Source of the DNA: Candidatus Aminicenantota bacterium
GTDB taxonomy: Bacteria > Acidobacteriota > Aminicenantia > Aminicenantales > Saccharicenantaceae
Reading direction: 5' to 3'
NCBI GenBank assembly: GCA_002877915.1
Contig: PNJE01000018.1
Span: 1-43,288, forward strand
DNA: 43,288 nucleotides
Made by a program: the position numbers and the translations under genes. The notes under the pieces are model-generated. The model was not told where the DNA came from. It ran no database searches and worked only from the letters and a program-made list of their open reading frames with translations. This document shows, in pieces, positions 1 to 7,983 of the stretch (within the stretch, counting starts at the first letter, position 1; each line of letters begins with the position of its first letter).

Positions 1-1371
1 GTGGAAATTGCGGCCAACATCGGCCATCCGGAAGAGCTCAAGCGAGCCTGGGAAGATGGAGCTGAAGGGGTCGGAATTTTTCGGACTGAGCTTCTTCTTT
101 ACGGAAAAAATGTGCTGCCGACAGAAGAGGAACAATATGTTCTTTATAAACGGGTGGCAGAGGAAGCCGAGGGCCGCCCAATAATCATCAGGACTTTTGA
201 CATCGGCGGCGATAAGCCCATACCATCGGTTAAGCTGCCGCAGGAGCCCAATCCGTTTTTAGGGTATCGCGGGATAAGGATTTACCAGGAATATTACGAG
301 CTTTTTAGAAGCCAGGTGCGGGCAGTGCTGCGGGCGGCGGCCTATGGCCGGTTGAAGCTGATGTTCCCGATGGTCGCCCTGGTGGAAGAGGTGAGATGGC
401 TTAAGGAGCAGGTGAAAAAATTTGCCGACGAGCTGGAGAAAGAAGGCCAGCCGTTTAACCGCGAAATTGAAATGGGCATAATGCTGGAGATTCCATCGGT
501 GGCTATGTTGACTGATAAATTTGCGCCGGAAGTTGATTTTTTCAGCGTCGGTTCTAATGACTTGGTGCAGTATTTCTTTGCGGCTGACCGGGGGAATCCA
601 AGGGTTAAGTATTTGAACCAGCCGCTTAACCCGGCGCTGCTGCGGCTTCTGAAGTATGCCATTGACCGGGCACATGAGAATGGCCGGTGGGTTGGACTGT
701 GCGGCGAGCTGGCTGGCGAGTCAAGGCTTACTCCGGTGTTTGTTGGCCTTGGGTTTGATGAGCTCAGCATGAGTTCCGGGTTTATTCCTGAGGTGAAAGC
801 AGTGCTTAACGGGTTGCGCGCAGATGAATGCCGAAAGTTAGTGGAGACGATGCTTGAGGCGGCCACGGCTGAAGAAAATGCGACGGTTCTTGAAAATTTT
901 TACCAGCAGCATTTTTCTCGAGAACTAATAGCGCCTGAGTTGGTTGACCTGGAGGCTGAGTGCCAGAGCAAAGCCGAAGTAATTCAGCATTTAGCGATAA
1001 TGTTTGAGCAGGCTGGACGGGTGGAAAGCCGCGCCGTGTTTGAGCAGGCTCTGTGGAAGAGAGAGGATGATGTAGCTACCGAAATCGGTTTCGGGCTGGC
1101 CATTCCGCATTGCCAGTCTGTCACGGTGCGAACGCCAAGCATAGGGTTGCTCAGGCTAAAGCAGCCGGTTGATTGGCAGTCTAAGGAAGGTCAGCCGGTG
1201 GATCTGATTATCTGCCTGGCAATTCCTTCGGGCGAGAAGGTGCGGCCGAAACTGCAGCTTCTGCCAAAGCTTTCCAGAAGGCTCATCCACGATGAATTCC
1301 GCGAAGCCCTGCGCGAGGCAAAGAACCCAGAAGAAATAGTCACCCTAATCACCTCCGCCACTTCATCTTAA
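1..1371 (+). CDS. ptsI: PTS Enzyme I (C-terminal part) fused to a fructose/Ntr-type EIIA domain, 5' truncated by window
   Basis: The visible 456 residues carry the PEP-binding barrel of Enzyme I and then a phosphocarrier domain. Enzyme I landmarks are GIFRTE (Arg28), RTFDIGGDK (Arg64), LEIPS (Glu163), GSNDL with DRGN (184-199) and the catalytic Cys234 in CGELAGE. Residues from about 310 to the end match the EIIA type 2 fold, with the phospho-accepting His370 in GLAIPHCQS. Enzyme I autophosphorylates from PEP and passes phosphate to HPr, which charges EIIA domains. The reading frame is open at base 1, and the N-terminal HPr-binding and phospho-His domain (about 250 residues in the family) is missing, so the GTG at base 1 is not the real start. 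The fusion puts the first and third phosphotransfer steps in one chain. No EIIB/EIIC permease is in the window, so the role could be regulatory. Confidence 0.9.
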   Translation: MEIAANIGHPEELKRAWEDGAEGVGIFRTELLLYGKNVLPTEEEQYVLYKRVAEEAEGRPIIIRTFDIGGDKPIPSVKLPQEPNPFLGYRGIRIYQEYYELFRSQVRAVLRAAAYGRLKLMFPMVALVEEVRWLKEQVKKFADELEKEGQPFNREIEMGIMLEIPSVAMLTDKFAPEVDFFSVGSNDLVQYFFAADRGNPRVKYLNQPLNPALLRLLKYAIDRAHENGRWVGLCGELAGESRLTPVFVGLGFDELSMSSGFIPEVKAVLNGLRADECRKLVETMLEAATAEENATVLENFYQQHFSRELIAPELVDLEAECQSKAEVIQHLAIMFEQAGRVESRAVFEQALWKREDDVATEIGFGLAIPHCQSVTVRTPSIGLLRLKQPVDWQSKEGQPVDLIICLAIPSGEKVRPKLQLLPKLSRRLIHDEFREALREAKNPEEIVTLITSATSS

Positions 1372-1384
1372 AAGTGAGACTTTT
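1370..1384 (+). terminator. weak terminator-like hairpin after the PTS gene
   Basis: A 6-bp stem AAAAGT / ACTTTT with a 3-base loop overlaps the stop codon and ends in a T run. It is AT-rich and weak, so the call is tentative. Confidence 0.3.
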
Positions 1385-1593
1385 TGATATGAATCTAAAT
1401 ATATTTTGGCGGCAACCCATTATACATATCCCAACTTCAAGTAAAGCGAAATTTGACTTAGCCGAAGGCAATTAATAAAATAAGCAAAAAGGGCTTTTGT
1501 AAAGTAGCTGATTCAGAAGGGCCTGTGTCATGAGAAAAAATCAGCTGTCCATTATCTCAATCTTTAAGGGATTTATTATTTAGGGGAGGCAAG

Positions 1594-2601
1594 ATGAGAA
1601 AGTTAATATGTTTAGATTTGATTTTCTTTTTTTTATTATCGGCCATATCATGTGGACAAAGTGACGAAAAATCGATTTCAAGCTTAGAACCTGAAAAAGT
1701 TGCACTTTTTCGTGTGGGGATTAATGGAAGATATGGTTATATTGATAAGACTGGCAAATTTGTCATAAATCCCCAGTTTGATGAGGCCCGGTCCTTTTCT
1801 GAAGGATTAGCAGCGGTGAGGATAGGGGATGAAAAATCAGGAAAGTATGGCTTTATTGATAAGACCGGTAAATTTGTCATAAATCCCCAGTTTGATGAGG
1901 CCCGGTCCTTTTCTGAGGGGTTAGCAGGAGTAAATATATCGGGAGAAGGTAGCTTATTGGATAAGATGACATCAGGGAAATGGGGTTATATTGATAAGAC
2001 CGGAAAATTTATTATTAATCCCCAGTTTAATTTTATCTTGCCCTTTTCTGAAGGATTAGCAGCGGTGTGGATAGGAGATGAAAAATCAAGGAAATGGGGT
2101 TATATTGATAAGACCGGAAAATTTATTATTAATCCCCAGTTTGATGAGGCCTGGTCCTTTTCTGAGGGGTTAGCGAGAGTAAGGATAGGGGATGAAAAAT
2201 CAGGGAAGTATGGCTTTATTGATAAGACTGGCAAATTTGTCATAAATCCCCAATTTGGTTTTGCCTGGGGGTTTTCTGAGGGGTTAGCGAGAGTGTGGAT
2301 AGGGGATGAAAAATCAGGGAAGTATGGCTTTATTGATAAGACCGGTAAATTTGTCATAAATCCCCAGTTTGATTTTGCCTGGTCCTTTTCTGAGGGGTTA
2401 GCGAGAGTAAGGATAGGGGATGAAAAATCAGGGAAATGGGGCTTTATTGATAAGACTGGCAAATTTGTAATTAACCCCCAGTTTGATTCTGCCTGGGGGT
2501 TTTCTGAGGGATTAGCAGAAGTAAGGATCGGAGATGAAAAATTAGGGAAGTGGGGTTATATTAACAAATCAGGCCGATGGGTTTGGCCTCCAGAAAAATA
2601 A
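1594..2601 (+). CDS. WG-repeat lipoprotein
   Basis: 335 residues. The N-terminus is a lipoprotein-type signal (charged start, FFFLL core, Cys20 after AIS). Residues 46-335 are seven full copies of a 38-residue unit plus a partial eighth. Each unit reads (K/R)-(Y/W)-G-(Y/F)-I-D-K-T-G-K-F-(V/I)-I-N-P-Q-F, then FSEGLA and IGDEKSG. This is the WG (KWG) beta-repeat family, whose molecular role is poorly known and which is usually exported. The second copy has a short insertion around LLDKMTSG. The start is set by GGGGAGG 6 bases upstream of the ATG. The gene stands alone between intergenic stretches. It is probably anchored to a membrane facing the periplasm or surface. Confidence 0.9.
   Translation: MRKLICLDLIFFFLLSAISCGQSDEKSISSLEPEKVALFRVGINGRYGYIDKTGKFVINPQFDEARSFSEGLAAVRIGDEKSGKYGFIDKTGKFVINPQFDEARSFSEGLAGVNISGEGSLLDKMTSGKWGYIDKTGKFIINPQFNFILPFSEGLAAVWIGDEKSRKWGYIDKTGKFIINPQFDEAWSFSEGLARVRIGDEKSGKYGFIDKTGKFVINPQFGFAWGFSEGLARVWIGDEKSGKYGFIDKTGKFVINPQFDFAWSFSEGLARVRIGDEKSGKWGFIDKTGKFVINPQFDSAWGFSEGLAEVRIGDEKLGKWGYINKSGRWVWPPEK
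1729..2583 (+). repeat. tandem 114-bp coding repeats in the WG-repeat gene
   Basis: Seven and a half tandem units of about 114 bp are close to identical at DNA level. Strings such as GATAGGGGATGAAAAATCA and AAATCCCCAGTTTGAT recur almost unchanged. The low silent divergence suggests recent duplication or ongoing homogenisation, and copy number may vary between strains. Confidence 0.9.
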
Positions 2602-2698
2602 GGTTCTATCCTCCCTGAAAAATTGGTGTATCGCTGTCTCTATTGCCAGAAGATATTCAGATTTTTTTGCAACTATTTTTGCGATTGCAGTTTTTATT

Positions 2699-3037
2699 TT
2701 AATCTTGTTTACCTAGCTTCAATTTTAAATTATTTTTCTCAGGCCAGATTTCTTTCATCATAAAATCAACCCAGATGAGGTCGGAAGTGTTGGGAGCTAC
2801 CTGAAGAATTGCCCGGCCTATTTCAGCCGGCTGGTCAGATAGCTTTTTCCACCAGATGCGGTCTGAGCGATAGCCAAATTGAAAGCCAACCGGTGCCGGG
2901 TAAAACCAGCATGCCGATCTGGCAAATTCCAGAGTAATTTCATCCAGAGATTGAAAAATCTGACTGTCGTCAATAAAAACCAGCCATGACTTAAATGCAT
3001 TTCAAATATATCTTTTTAGGACAATCTCATCCGAACG
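2699..3037 (-). pseudogene. decayed reading frame of unknown family
   Basis: On the minus strand a frame is open between stops from 3001 down to the TAA at 2699, about 100 codons. Its composition is protein-like, with segments such as FIDDSQIFQSLDEITLEF, GFQFGYRSDRIWWKK and NTSDLIWVDFMMKEIW. It has no usable start codon. Upstream of an in-frame TGA (3002-3004) the same frame continues with RSDEIVLKRYI. This fits the 3' end of a gene that lost its start and acquired a stop. I do not recognise the family. A shorter overlapping minus-strand ORF that begins with ATG in another frame looks like a shadow of this one. Confidence 0.45.
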
Positions 3038-3156
3038 TAAAAAAAACACATTCTCAAAAAAAAATTTAAATTTGGGTAAAATAAGGAAGTGATTTAAAGA
3101 CAAAAATATTTGATTACGGATGGTAGATTAAACCCTTATTCTCGGGAGAGAAGGCA

Positions 3157-4470
3157 ATGAAAAGGATTAACTTATTCTTTATTATTCCTATCTTTATAGC
3201 AATTACATTGCTTCCAGTGCTGGCCCAGGAAAATGTGGTGGTGCTCAGGGAAGTGGCTCAATGGAAATTTAGCCGTGAAGAAAAGGTGGTGGTAAGCTTT
3301 TTCCCTTGTGTTGTGGTCGATTGCCAGAAGCTGGGAATTACTGATGGCCTTTACAAGGCTTATTTCCCGGATGGCTTTGTCTTGTCGCTCGATAAAACCG
3401 GAAAGGTGCTTGAGGCTTATTACCTTGTTTCACCAAACAACCAGGCTGCTTTCAACCAGAATCTTGAGCTATACGGGAAAATCGGATTGGAGCAGTTCAG
3501 TGAAAAGGTGCAAAAAAGAATCAAATTGCTAAAGGCTGAAGCAGAAAGAATTTCGCCCGAGCTTGTAAAATATCTTATGGCCGGGAAATATCCTGAAGCT
3601 CTTTCTGAAATTGAAAAGAGCTTAGAAGCGGCGAAAGGTGAGGCCAAGGAGGCCAGCGGGAAAACTAAGGTCGCCTCGCTCCTCGGGTTACGGAGTTTCG
3701 TCTATTACCTCATTGGCGACAATGAAAAAGCCGGCCAGCAGGCGCAGGAAGCACTTTCGTTGGGGAGTGATAACCAATGGGCAAAGAGGGCTGCAGCTAT
3801 TGTTTGTTTGGTAAAAGGCCAAGATTGCGACCGGGCTTTAAGCCTTCTTTCGCCGTCGGATGAGGTAGATGGATTGCTTCAGGTGCTGATATATTCAAAG
3901 CAAGGACAGCTACAAAAAGCAGTCGAAGTTTTTCTCGCCTTAGCTGATGAAATTTCAGGTCGCGAGGAAGCCTTTCTGGAAAATCTGGCCGATAAAGCGC
4001 GCACTTCATTGAGTCCATATGCAGCGGCGAAAATGGCTGAAGCCGAGAACCTGGAAAAAAATGGCCAGCTGGCCGAAGCTCTCAAAATTTATGGCCAGGT
4101 GATGAAGCTTGCCGAAGATGAACAGGCGAAAAAGCTCAGAACTCATCTGAGTGAAATTTACAAGGCGCACCCAGAATTCAGAGAAATGCCGGAAGAGGCA
4201 AGAAAATATTATGTAAGGTCCGAGGTGATGAACAGGGAAGGCAAATTCCTGGAGTCACTAACTGAATGCCGAAAAGCCCTTAAAATTGCCCCACTCAGCC
4301 CAGACCTTTATAAGGCCCTGGCCCTGAACTGTGCCAAGCTGGAAAAATTCAAGCTGGCCGTTGCCAACATGAATATTTACCTTGAGCTTTTCCCAGATGC
4401 ACCTGATGCCCGCGCTGCCAAAGACCTTATCTACCAATGGGAATATCTGCTGGAAGAAAAAGGCAAATAA
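3157..4470 (+). CDS. exported TPR-repeat protein
   Basis: 437 residues with a clear signal peptide (MKRINLFF, hydrophobic core, cleavage after PVLA). The rest is mainly helical. Degenerate tetratricopeptide pairs lie around residues 130-215 (GKYPEALSEIEKSLEAA, GDNEKAGQQAQEAL) and 285-435 (NGQLAEALKIYGQV, EGKFLESLTECRKALKI, EKFKLAVANMNIYLELFP). The region at 45-100 before the repeats is beta-rich (FPDGFVLSLDKTGKVLEAYY). TPRs mediate protein-protein contact, and nothing catalytic is visible. The probable site is the periplasm. It is monocistronic and followed by a good terminator. The start is chosen from the signal peptide and GGGAGAGAAGG just upstream. Confidence 0.85.
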   Translation: MKRINLFFIIPIFIAITLLPVLAQENVVVLREVAQWKFSREEKVVVSFFPCVVVDCQKLGITDGLYKAYFPDGFVLSLDKTGKVLEAYYLVSPNNQAAFNQNLELYGKIGLEQFSEKVQKRIKLLKAEAERISPELVKYLMAGKYPEALSEIEKSLEAAKGEAKEASGKTKVASLLGLRSFVYYLIGDNEKAGQQAQEALSLGSDNQWAKRAAAIVCLVKGQDCDRALSLLSPSDEVDGLLQVLIYSKQGQLQKAVEVFLALADEISGREEAFLENLADKARTSLSPYAAAKMAEAENLEKNGQLAEALKIYGQVMKLAEDEQAKKLRTHLSEIYKAHPEFREMPEEARKYYVRSEVMNREGKFLESLTECRKALKIAPLSPDLYKALALNCAKLEKFKLAVANMNIYLELFPDAPDARAAKDLIYQWEYLLEEKGK

Positions 4471-4527
4471 GATAGCTATCAAAATAAGATTAAAATTCAT
4501 TTAGACTCAATAAGGTTTAGCAGATTT

Positions 4528-4558
4528 TGGTCAGGGAGGCGTCCTGGCTATTTTTTTT
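4528..4558 (+). terminator. rho-independent terminator after the TPR gene
   Basis: An 8-bp stem TGGTCAGG / CCTGGCTA (two G-U wobbles), a 7-base loop and eight T residues, 57 bases after the stop of the exported TPR gene. Confidence 0.75.
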
Positions 4559-4568
4559 CTTAGATTTA

Positions 4569-4592
4569 TTTGCATAGATGTTTGCATAGATG
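4569..4592. repeat. perfect 12-bp tandem duplication
   Basis: TTTGCATAGATG occurs twice head-to-tail between the terminator and the 3' end of the nuclease gene. It is most simply a replication-slippage duplication. Confidence 0.7.
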
Positions 4593-4692
4593 AATGAAAG
4601 TTATATTCAAGGCTGTCATAAGCAATTAGGGTTAGGCCTTATAAATAAAATAGAATGAAAGGGCGAACAAGGATTTTATTAATGTGCCTGTG

Positions 4693-5769
4693 TCAGCCTA
4701 ATACCTGAAGTTTAATTTGTCCTTTGTATTCATCTGGAATACAACTTTCAATATTTTGCGCAAAGGAAGGACCGCATAAATAAAATTGTACCTGATAAGC
4801 ATTTTCCTTTAGAACCATATGCAGCCATCTTGCATATTTAACCACTTGTTCGACTTCAGTCTTAGAAACATTTCTTACTTTTAACTCAAGAATTACATTC
4901 GGAATGGTCCCGTTATTTATTAAAGGCTCCTGGTATAAGCAGATATTAGCTTTATCAATCCATTGGGGAGGCTTAAATGGGGACATAGGGACTTGTCTGC
5001 ATAATACATAACTTCCTCTTGGTTTAATTTCTTCAGGCCAAACCGTGGGGTTGGCTAAAAGCATAGCCTCTAAGTGGGCTTCACTGGTTGATCGTTCCAT
5101 GGCCTTCTCAATATTTTTAAAGCCAAAGGATGGAGAAAATGGAAGTGGCTCACCGATCAATTCTATATTTTCATCTGTCTTCGTGCTGATTTGTTTATTA
5201 GTAGATTTCAGTAAGTCAAGAGCGATCGAGACTTCTCCTGGAGTCATCGTGCAGAAACTCATTCCCGAAATAACATTGGTCGGCAATGGATAGGGGAATC
5301 TGCCAAGTTCAAAGTATAATTCGTCGGAGCTAATAACTCTTCCTTTAAGACCGATATGGTCTTCAAATCTGATAAGATAGGGCTGGCATCTTTCTACATA
5401 TCGGTCTCTTTGTTTTATCTCAAAGATACCTGGTTTATCGGTAGCCCTGTATATTTTCCCTTCAGATTCATCCCAACATAATTTTGCTTCAGCCTTTTTG
5501 CCCAATGGGCTGTATTGTCCATTTAAATAAAAGGCGGCGTGATTCTCTGAACCAATGGCCTGTCCACCATAATATATTTTTCTTCTTAGAAAGAAGAAAA
5601 TATGAGTTCCTTTTCTTATGCAGGCGTAATCGCCAAGGGCATGATAATGCCTGCTCCTTAAAGGTACCTCATCATAAATTGGTGGCATTAAAAATCCATA
5701 AACGCCTTTGGCTAAGTATAGCTTGAGGGTATCCTCGTCGTATAAAACTATAAAAACACCTGATTCCAT
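4693..5769 (-). CDS. NucS-like PD-(D/E)XK nuclease, probable restriction partner of the adjacent methyltransferase
   Basis: 358 residues. The last ~130 look like a PD-(D/E)XK nuclease of the NucS/EndoMS type. There is a helix of the form E-x-x-L-E...L-x-x-NP (229-241), Asp272 in QWIDKANI, the core pair Glu295-x-Lys297 in NVILELKV, and then a helix EVEQVVKYARWL. Residues 1-190 form a domain I do not recognise. They contain FLMPPIYDEVPLRSRHYHALGDYACIRK (in part) and a beta-rich stretch, and could be target recognition or effector sensing. The gene lies 16 bases behind the methyltransferase on the same strand, which fits a restriction-modification operon. The start has AGGA about 10 bases upstream. 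Nuclease fold is fairly sure, role inferred. Confidence 0.65.
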   Translation of the reverse strand: MESGVFIVLYDEDTLKLYLAKGVYGFLMPPIYDEVPLRSRHYHALGDYACIRKGTHIFFFLRRKIYYGGQAIGSENHAAFYLNGQYSPLGKKAEAKLCWDESEGKIYRATDKPGIFEIKQRDRYVERCQPYLIRFEDHIGLKGRVISSDELYFELGRFPYPLPTNVISGMSFCTMTPGEVSIALDLLKSTNKQISTKTDENIELIGEPLPFSPSFGFKNIEKAMERSTSEAHLEAMLLANPTVWPEEIKPRGSYVLCRQVPMSPFKPPQWIDKANICLYQEPLINNGTIPNVILELKVRNVSKTEVEQVVKYARWLHMVLKENAYQVQFYLCGPSFAQNIESCIPDEYKGQIKLQVLG

Positions 5770-5785
5770 AATTGTTTATCCTGCC

Positions 5786-7354
5786 TTATTTTAGTTGATA
5801 TATCAAAAGATAATAATGAGTGATTTCTAAAAGCCCATTTGGTTGCCTGTAGGAATTGCTTGAGTTATTGTTAGTAGTCACGATTACAATTTCTTTGAGC
5901 CTGGCCTCATCGATTCTTACTCTGTCTAAAATAAGTTTGGCTATAGGAATCAGGTAATTATTCTTTCTGATATCCTGGGTTAGAATGGCAACCGTGCTCC
6001 CTTCAATCAATGATGTTGTTTCCGTTTCAATTACGGATTGTAGTTTAGATAAAAATTGATTTTCGTCAAAATCAACTGATTTTATCCAAGCGGGAACTGC
6101 TTTGAGGTAAAGTAGGCAATTTTGTTTGCTTTTTATTTTTTGATTTTGGGCTGTATTATGGGAATCTTCGCCTTCGGCTGTCAGATTAATAACCTGGACT
6201 CCCTCTTTAGTTTTGTATCTTAGCAAGATGTTTGTATCAAGCAGCTCTTCAAATTCCTCTTTAGGAAAAATCCAGACCGTGGTCGTTTCAAGCTCTTTTA
6301 TTCCCCTTTTTTGTTTTGGTTTAGTGAATTTGCTTTCGATTAGAGGTGAAGAGCTTTCTTCTTTTATCTGCGGCCTTGACTCGCTTTTTTCAAACACAGG
6401 TAAATATTCGTGGGCTAAAAGCAAAAAGTTATATCGGATGCTGTTAGCATACCAAAACCCTGTGGTTTTGCAGTTATGTTGGCGTTTAATGATAAGCTCT
6501 TTCAATTTGAATCCAGCTCTTAAATAGACGTCAATTACTTTAAAGCCCAGCGGCACAATGTGCCTGTTTTTCCGCATATCTCCAATCAGAATCGCACATT
6601 TCTTGCCTGGCTTTAACACTCGGTAGCTTTCCCGGGCGACTTTTTCCATTTCTTTTAGAAATTCTTCAATTCCAAGATGTGACAGATCGCCCTTTTTGTG
6701 GTCTGTGTATTGAATTATGTCAGCATATGGAGGATGAGAGCAGATCAAATCAACAGAATTGTCTGGCAAAAATGATAAATCTCTGGCGTCTCCTACCATT
6801 AGCTTGGGCTCATAAGTAAAGATTTTTGTTGGGTCAGAAATTAGTTCAGGTTGCCCGGGGCTCAGACTAAAGTCCAATTTTTGCTTAGCTAATTCTATGG
6901 CTTTTTCATTGATATCAAGAGCGAGGCATTGCCTGTTTAAGAGCTTACATTCTATGGCCGTGGTGCCAGCGCCACAAAAGTAGTCAAGCACAAAATCTCC
7001 AGGGTTTGAATATTTTAAAATAATATTGCGGGGTATATAAGGAGACCAATTGCCCCGATATTCTCCACTGTGGGTAGCCCAGTTTCCTCTTTGCTTGAAA
7101 CTCCAGACCGTGGTTTGCTCTTCCTTAAAATCTTGGGGTTGAAGCCTTTTTATTTCTTTAGAAGACTTTAATGAACTTACATTAACGCCTTTTTCCCTGG
7201 TAATTAGCTTTTCAATGTACCTGTAGGTAACGCCGTATTTTTGCCCTATTTCAAGGTCAGGAGTCCCCTTAGCTTTTTCTTTAAGGATTGCTTCATCAAG
7301 CTCCTTTTTAGTTTTAAACTTAGAAGCCATCCCATTCTTCATTTTGCACCGCAT
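5786..7354 (-). CDS. N4/N6 amino-methyltransferase of a restriction-modification system, with a degenerate second methyltransferase half
   Basis: 522 residues from the first ATG. Residues 18-60 look like a helix-turn-helix (DLEIGQKYGVTYRYIEKLI). The SAM-binding motif I is LDYFCGAGTT (123-132), with the acidic residue of ALDIN at 147 following. The catalytic motif IV is SHPPY (206-210), the form common in N4-cytosine enzymes. The order I then IV is given by the sequence. Residues 357-522 echo the first half: TTVWIF repeats TTVWSF (81-86), VAILTQDIRKNNYLIP repeats CAILIGDMRKNRHIVP (253-268), and LLEITHYYLLIYQL parallels the YNFLLLAHEYLPVF strand. This half lacks FxGxG and PPY, so it looks like an inactive duplicate. 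The true start may be Met5 or Met9, because a TATAAT lies 2 bases before the first ATG. DNA methyltransferase activity is well supported; the target is unknown. Confidence 0.85.
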   Translation of the reverse strand: MRCKMKNGMASKFKTKKELDEAILKEKAKGTPDLEIGQKYGVTYRYIEKLITREKGVNVSSLKSSKEIKRLQPQDFKEEQTTVWSFKQRGNWATHSGEYRGNWSPYIPRNIILKYSNPGDFVLDYFCGAGTTAIECKLLNRQCLALDINEKAIELAKQKLDFSLSPGQPELISDPTKIFTYEPKLMVGDARDLSFLPDNSVDLICSHPPYADIIQYTDHKKGDLSHLGIEEFLKEMEKVARESYRVLKPGKKCAILIGDMRKNRHIVPLGFKVIDVYLRAGFKLKELIIKRQHNCKTTGFWYANSIRYNFLLLAHEYLPVFEKSESRPQIKEESSSPLIESKFTKPKQKRGIKELETTTVWIFPKEEFEELLDTNILLRYKTKEGVQVINLTAEGEDSHNTAQNQKIKSKQNCLLYLKAVPAWIKSVDFDENQFLSKLQSVIETETTSLIEGSTVAILTQDIRKNNYLIPIAKLILDRVRIDEARLKEIVIVTTNNNSSNSYRQPNGLLEITHYYLLIYQLK

Positions 7355-7356
7355 TC

Positions 7357-7362
7357 ATTATA
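7357..7362 (-). promoter_or_regulatory. -10 box (TATAAT) of the methyltransferase operon
   Basis: A perfect TATAAT on the minus strand ends 2 bases before the first ATG (7354). Transcription would begin near 7350, so translation would start at the ATG at 7342 or 7330. No good -35 is seen at 17 bases. Confidence 0.4.
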
Positions 7363-7421
7363 TATAGAGAGATTTCATAATTCCAGCCAATGGATTTGTT
7401 ACGACCTAGATTGGCACCATA

Positions 7422-7469
7422 AATTGACGATATTTTAAAGTGAAATAAATTCCATTTATGAATTGACGA
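7422..7469. repeat. direct repeat AATTGACGA, 39 bp apart, upstream of the methyltransferase
   Basis: AATTGACGA occurs at 7422-7430 and 7461-7469. Read on the minus strand the shared core is TCGTCAATT followed by T-A-T or C-A-T. The pair lies 60-115 bases upstream of the methyltransferase start and could be an operator for the helix-turn-helix domain of that protein or another regulator. Regulatory role is inference. Confidence 0.35.
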
Positions 7470-7563
7470 AATACATTAAAATAATTTCGCACTTTTTCCC
7501 TGGGTGCAAAACTTAAGCCATTAGATACATGTTGTAATTCCTTGTTATGTTATCCTTTCATTA

Positions 7564-7983
7564 TCAAAGGTCGGTGAGATAGGTTTTTAAAAATTTTTCT
7601 ATTGACTGGACGGTTTCGCCTTTTAGTGGGGCTGGGCTTTGAGCTACCCAGACAGTCAAATGGAATAAATCATCGTTATTGGCAGTTAGCCATTTATTGT
7701 TTTTGTACAAAAAAAACAGCAGGGTCATAAGCGCAATCCTTTTATTACCGTTATGAAAAGGACGATTCTTGACCATCAAATAAAAAAGAATACTGGCCTT
7801 GCCAGCCGAGCCCGGGTAAAGGTCTTTTTGGGAAAAACTTTGAAAGGGGACAGCTAAGCAGCTTTCAAGAATGTTTGGGTAGCGAGTAGAAAAGTCCGGT
7901 ATCGGCTCGCCCAAAGCCAGTAATTCTTGAGCCAGCTTGAAAGCCACATATTCTACCTCGGATAGGGTTACAGGTTTAATCAT
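7564..7983 (-). CDS. Doc/Fic-family toxin with the catalytic His replaced by Arg
   Basis: 139 residues, typical of death-on-curing toxins. The Fic/Doc core is RPFHNGNKRIAL (74-85), where active relatives have H-x-F-x-(D/N)-(A/G)-N-K-R. Phe76, Gly79, Asn80, Lys81 and Arg82 are kept, but the first position is Arg74 instead of the catalytic His. The flanking helices (ASILFYLMVKN before, MTLLFFLYKNNKWL after) fit the Doc fold. Doc toxins modify translation factors with a nucleotide or phosphate. Loss of the His should impair this, unless this subfamily works differently. The start overlaps the stop of the antitoxin remnant by ATGA, the classical coupled TA arrangement. Confidence 0.8.
   Translation of the reverse strand: MIKPVTLSEVEYVAFKLAQELLALGEPIPDFSTRYPNILESCLAVPFQSFSQKDLYPGSAGKASILFYLMVKNRPFHNGNKRIALMTLLFFLYKNNKWLTANNDDLFHLTVWVAQSPAPLKGETVQSIEKFLKTYLTDL

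Noticed and set aside
1530-1583. 17-codon ORF ending just before the ribosome site of the WG-repeat gene
   Set aside because: Modest ribosome site and no associated structure; probably chance.
2100-2462. Minus-strand ORF of 120 codons inside the WG-repeat gene
   Set aside because: It is the mirror of the tandem coding repeats and repeats with the same period; no independent coding evidence.
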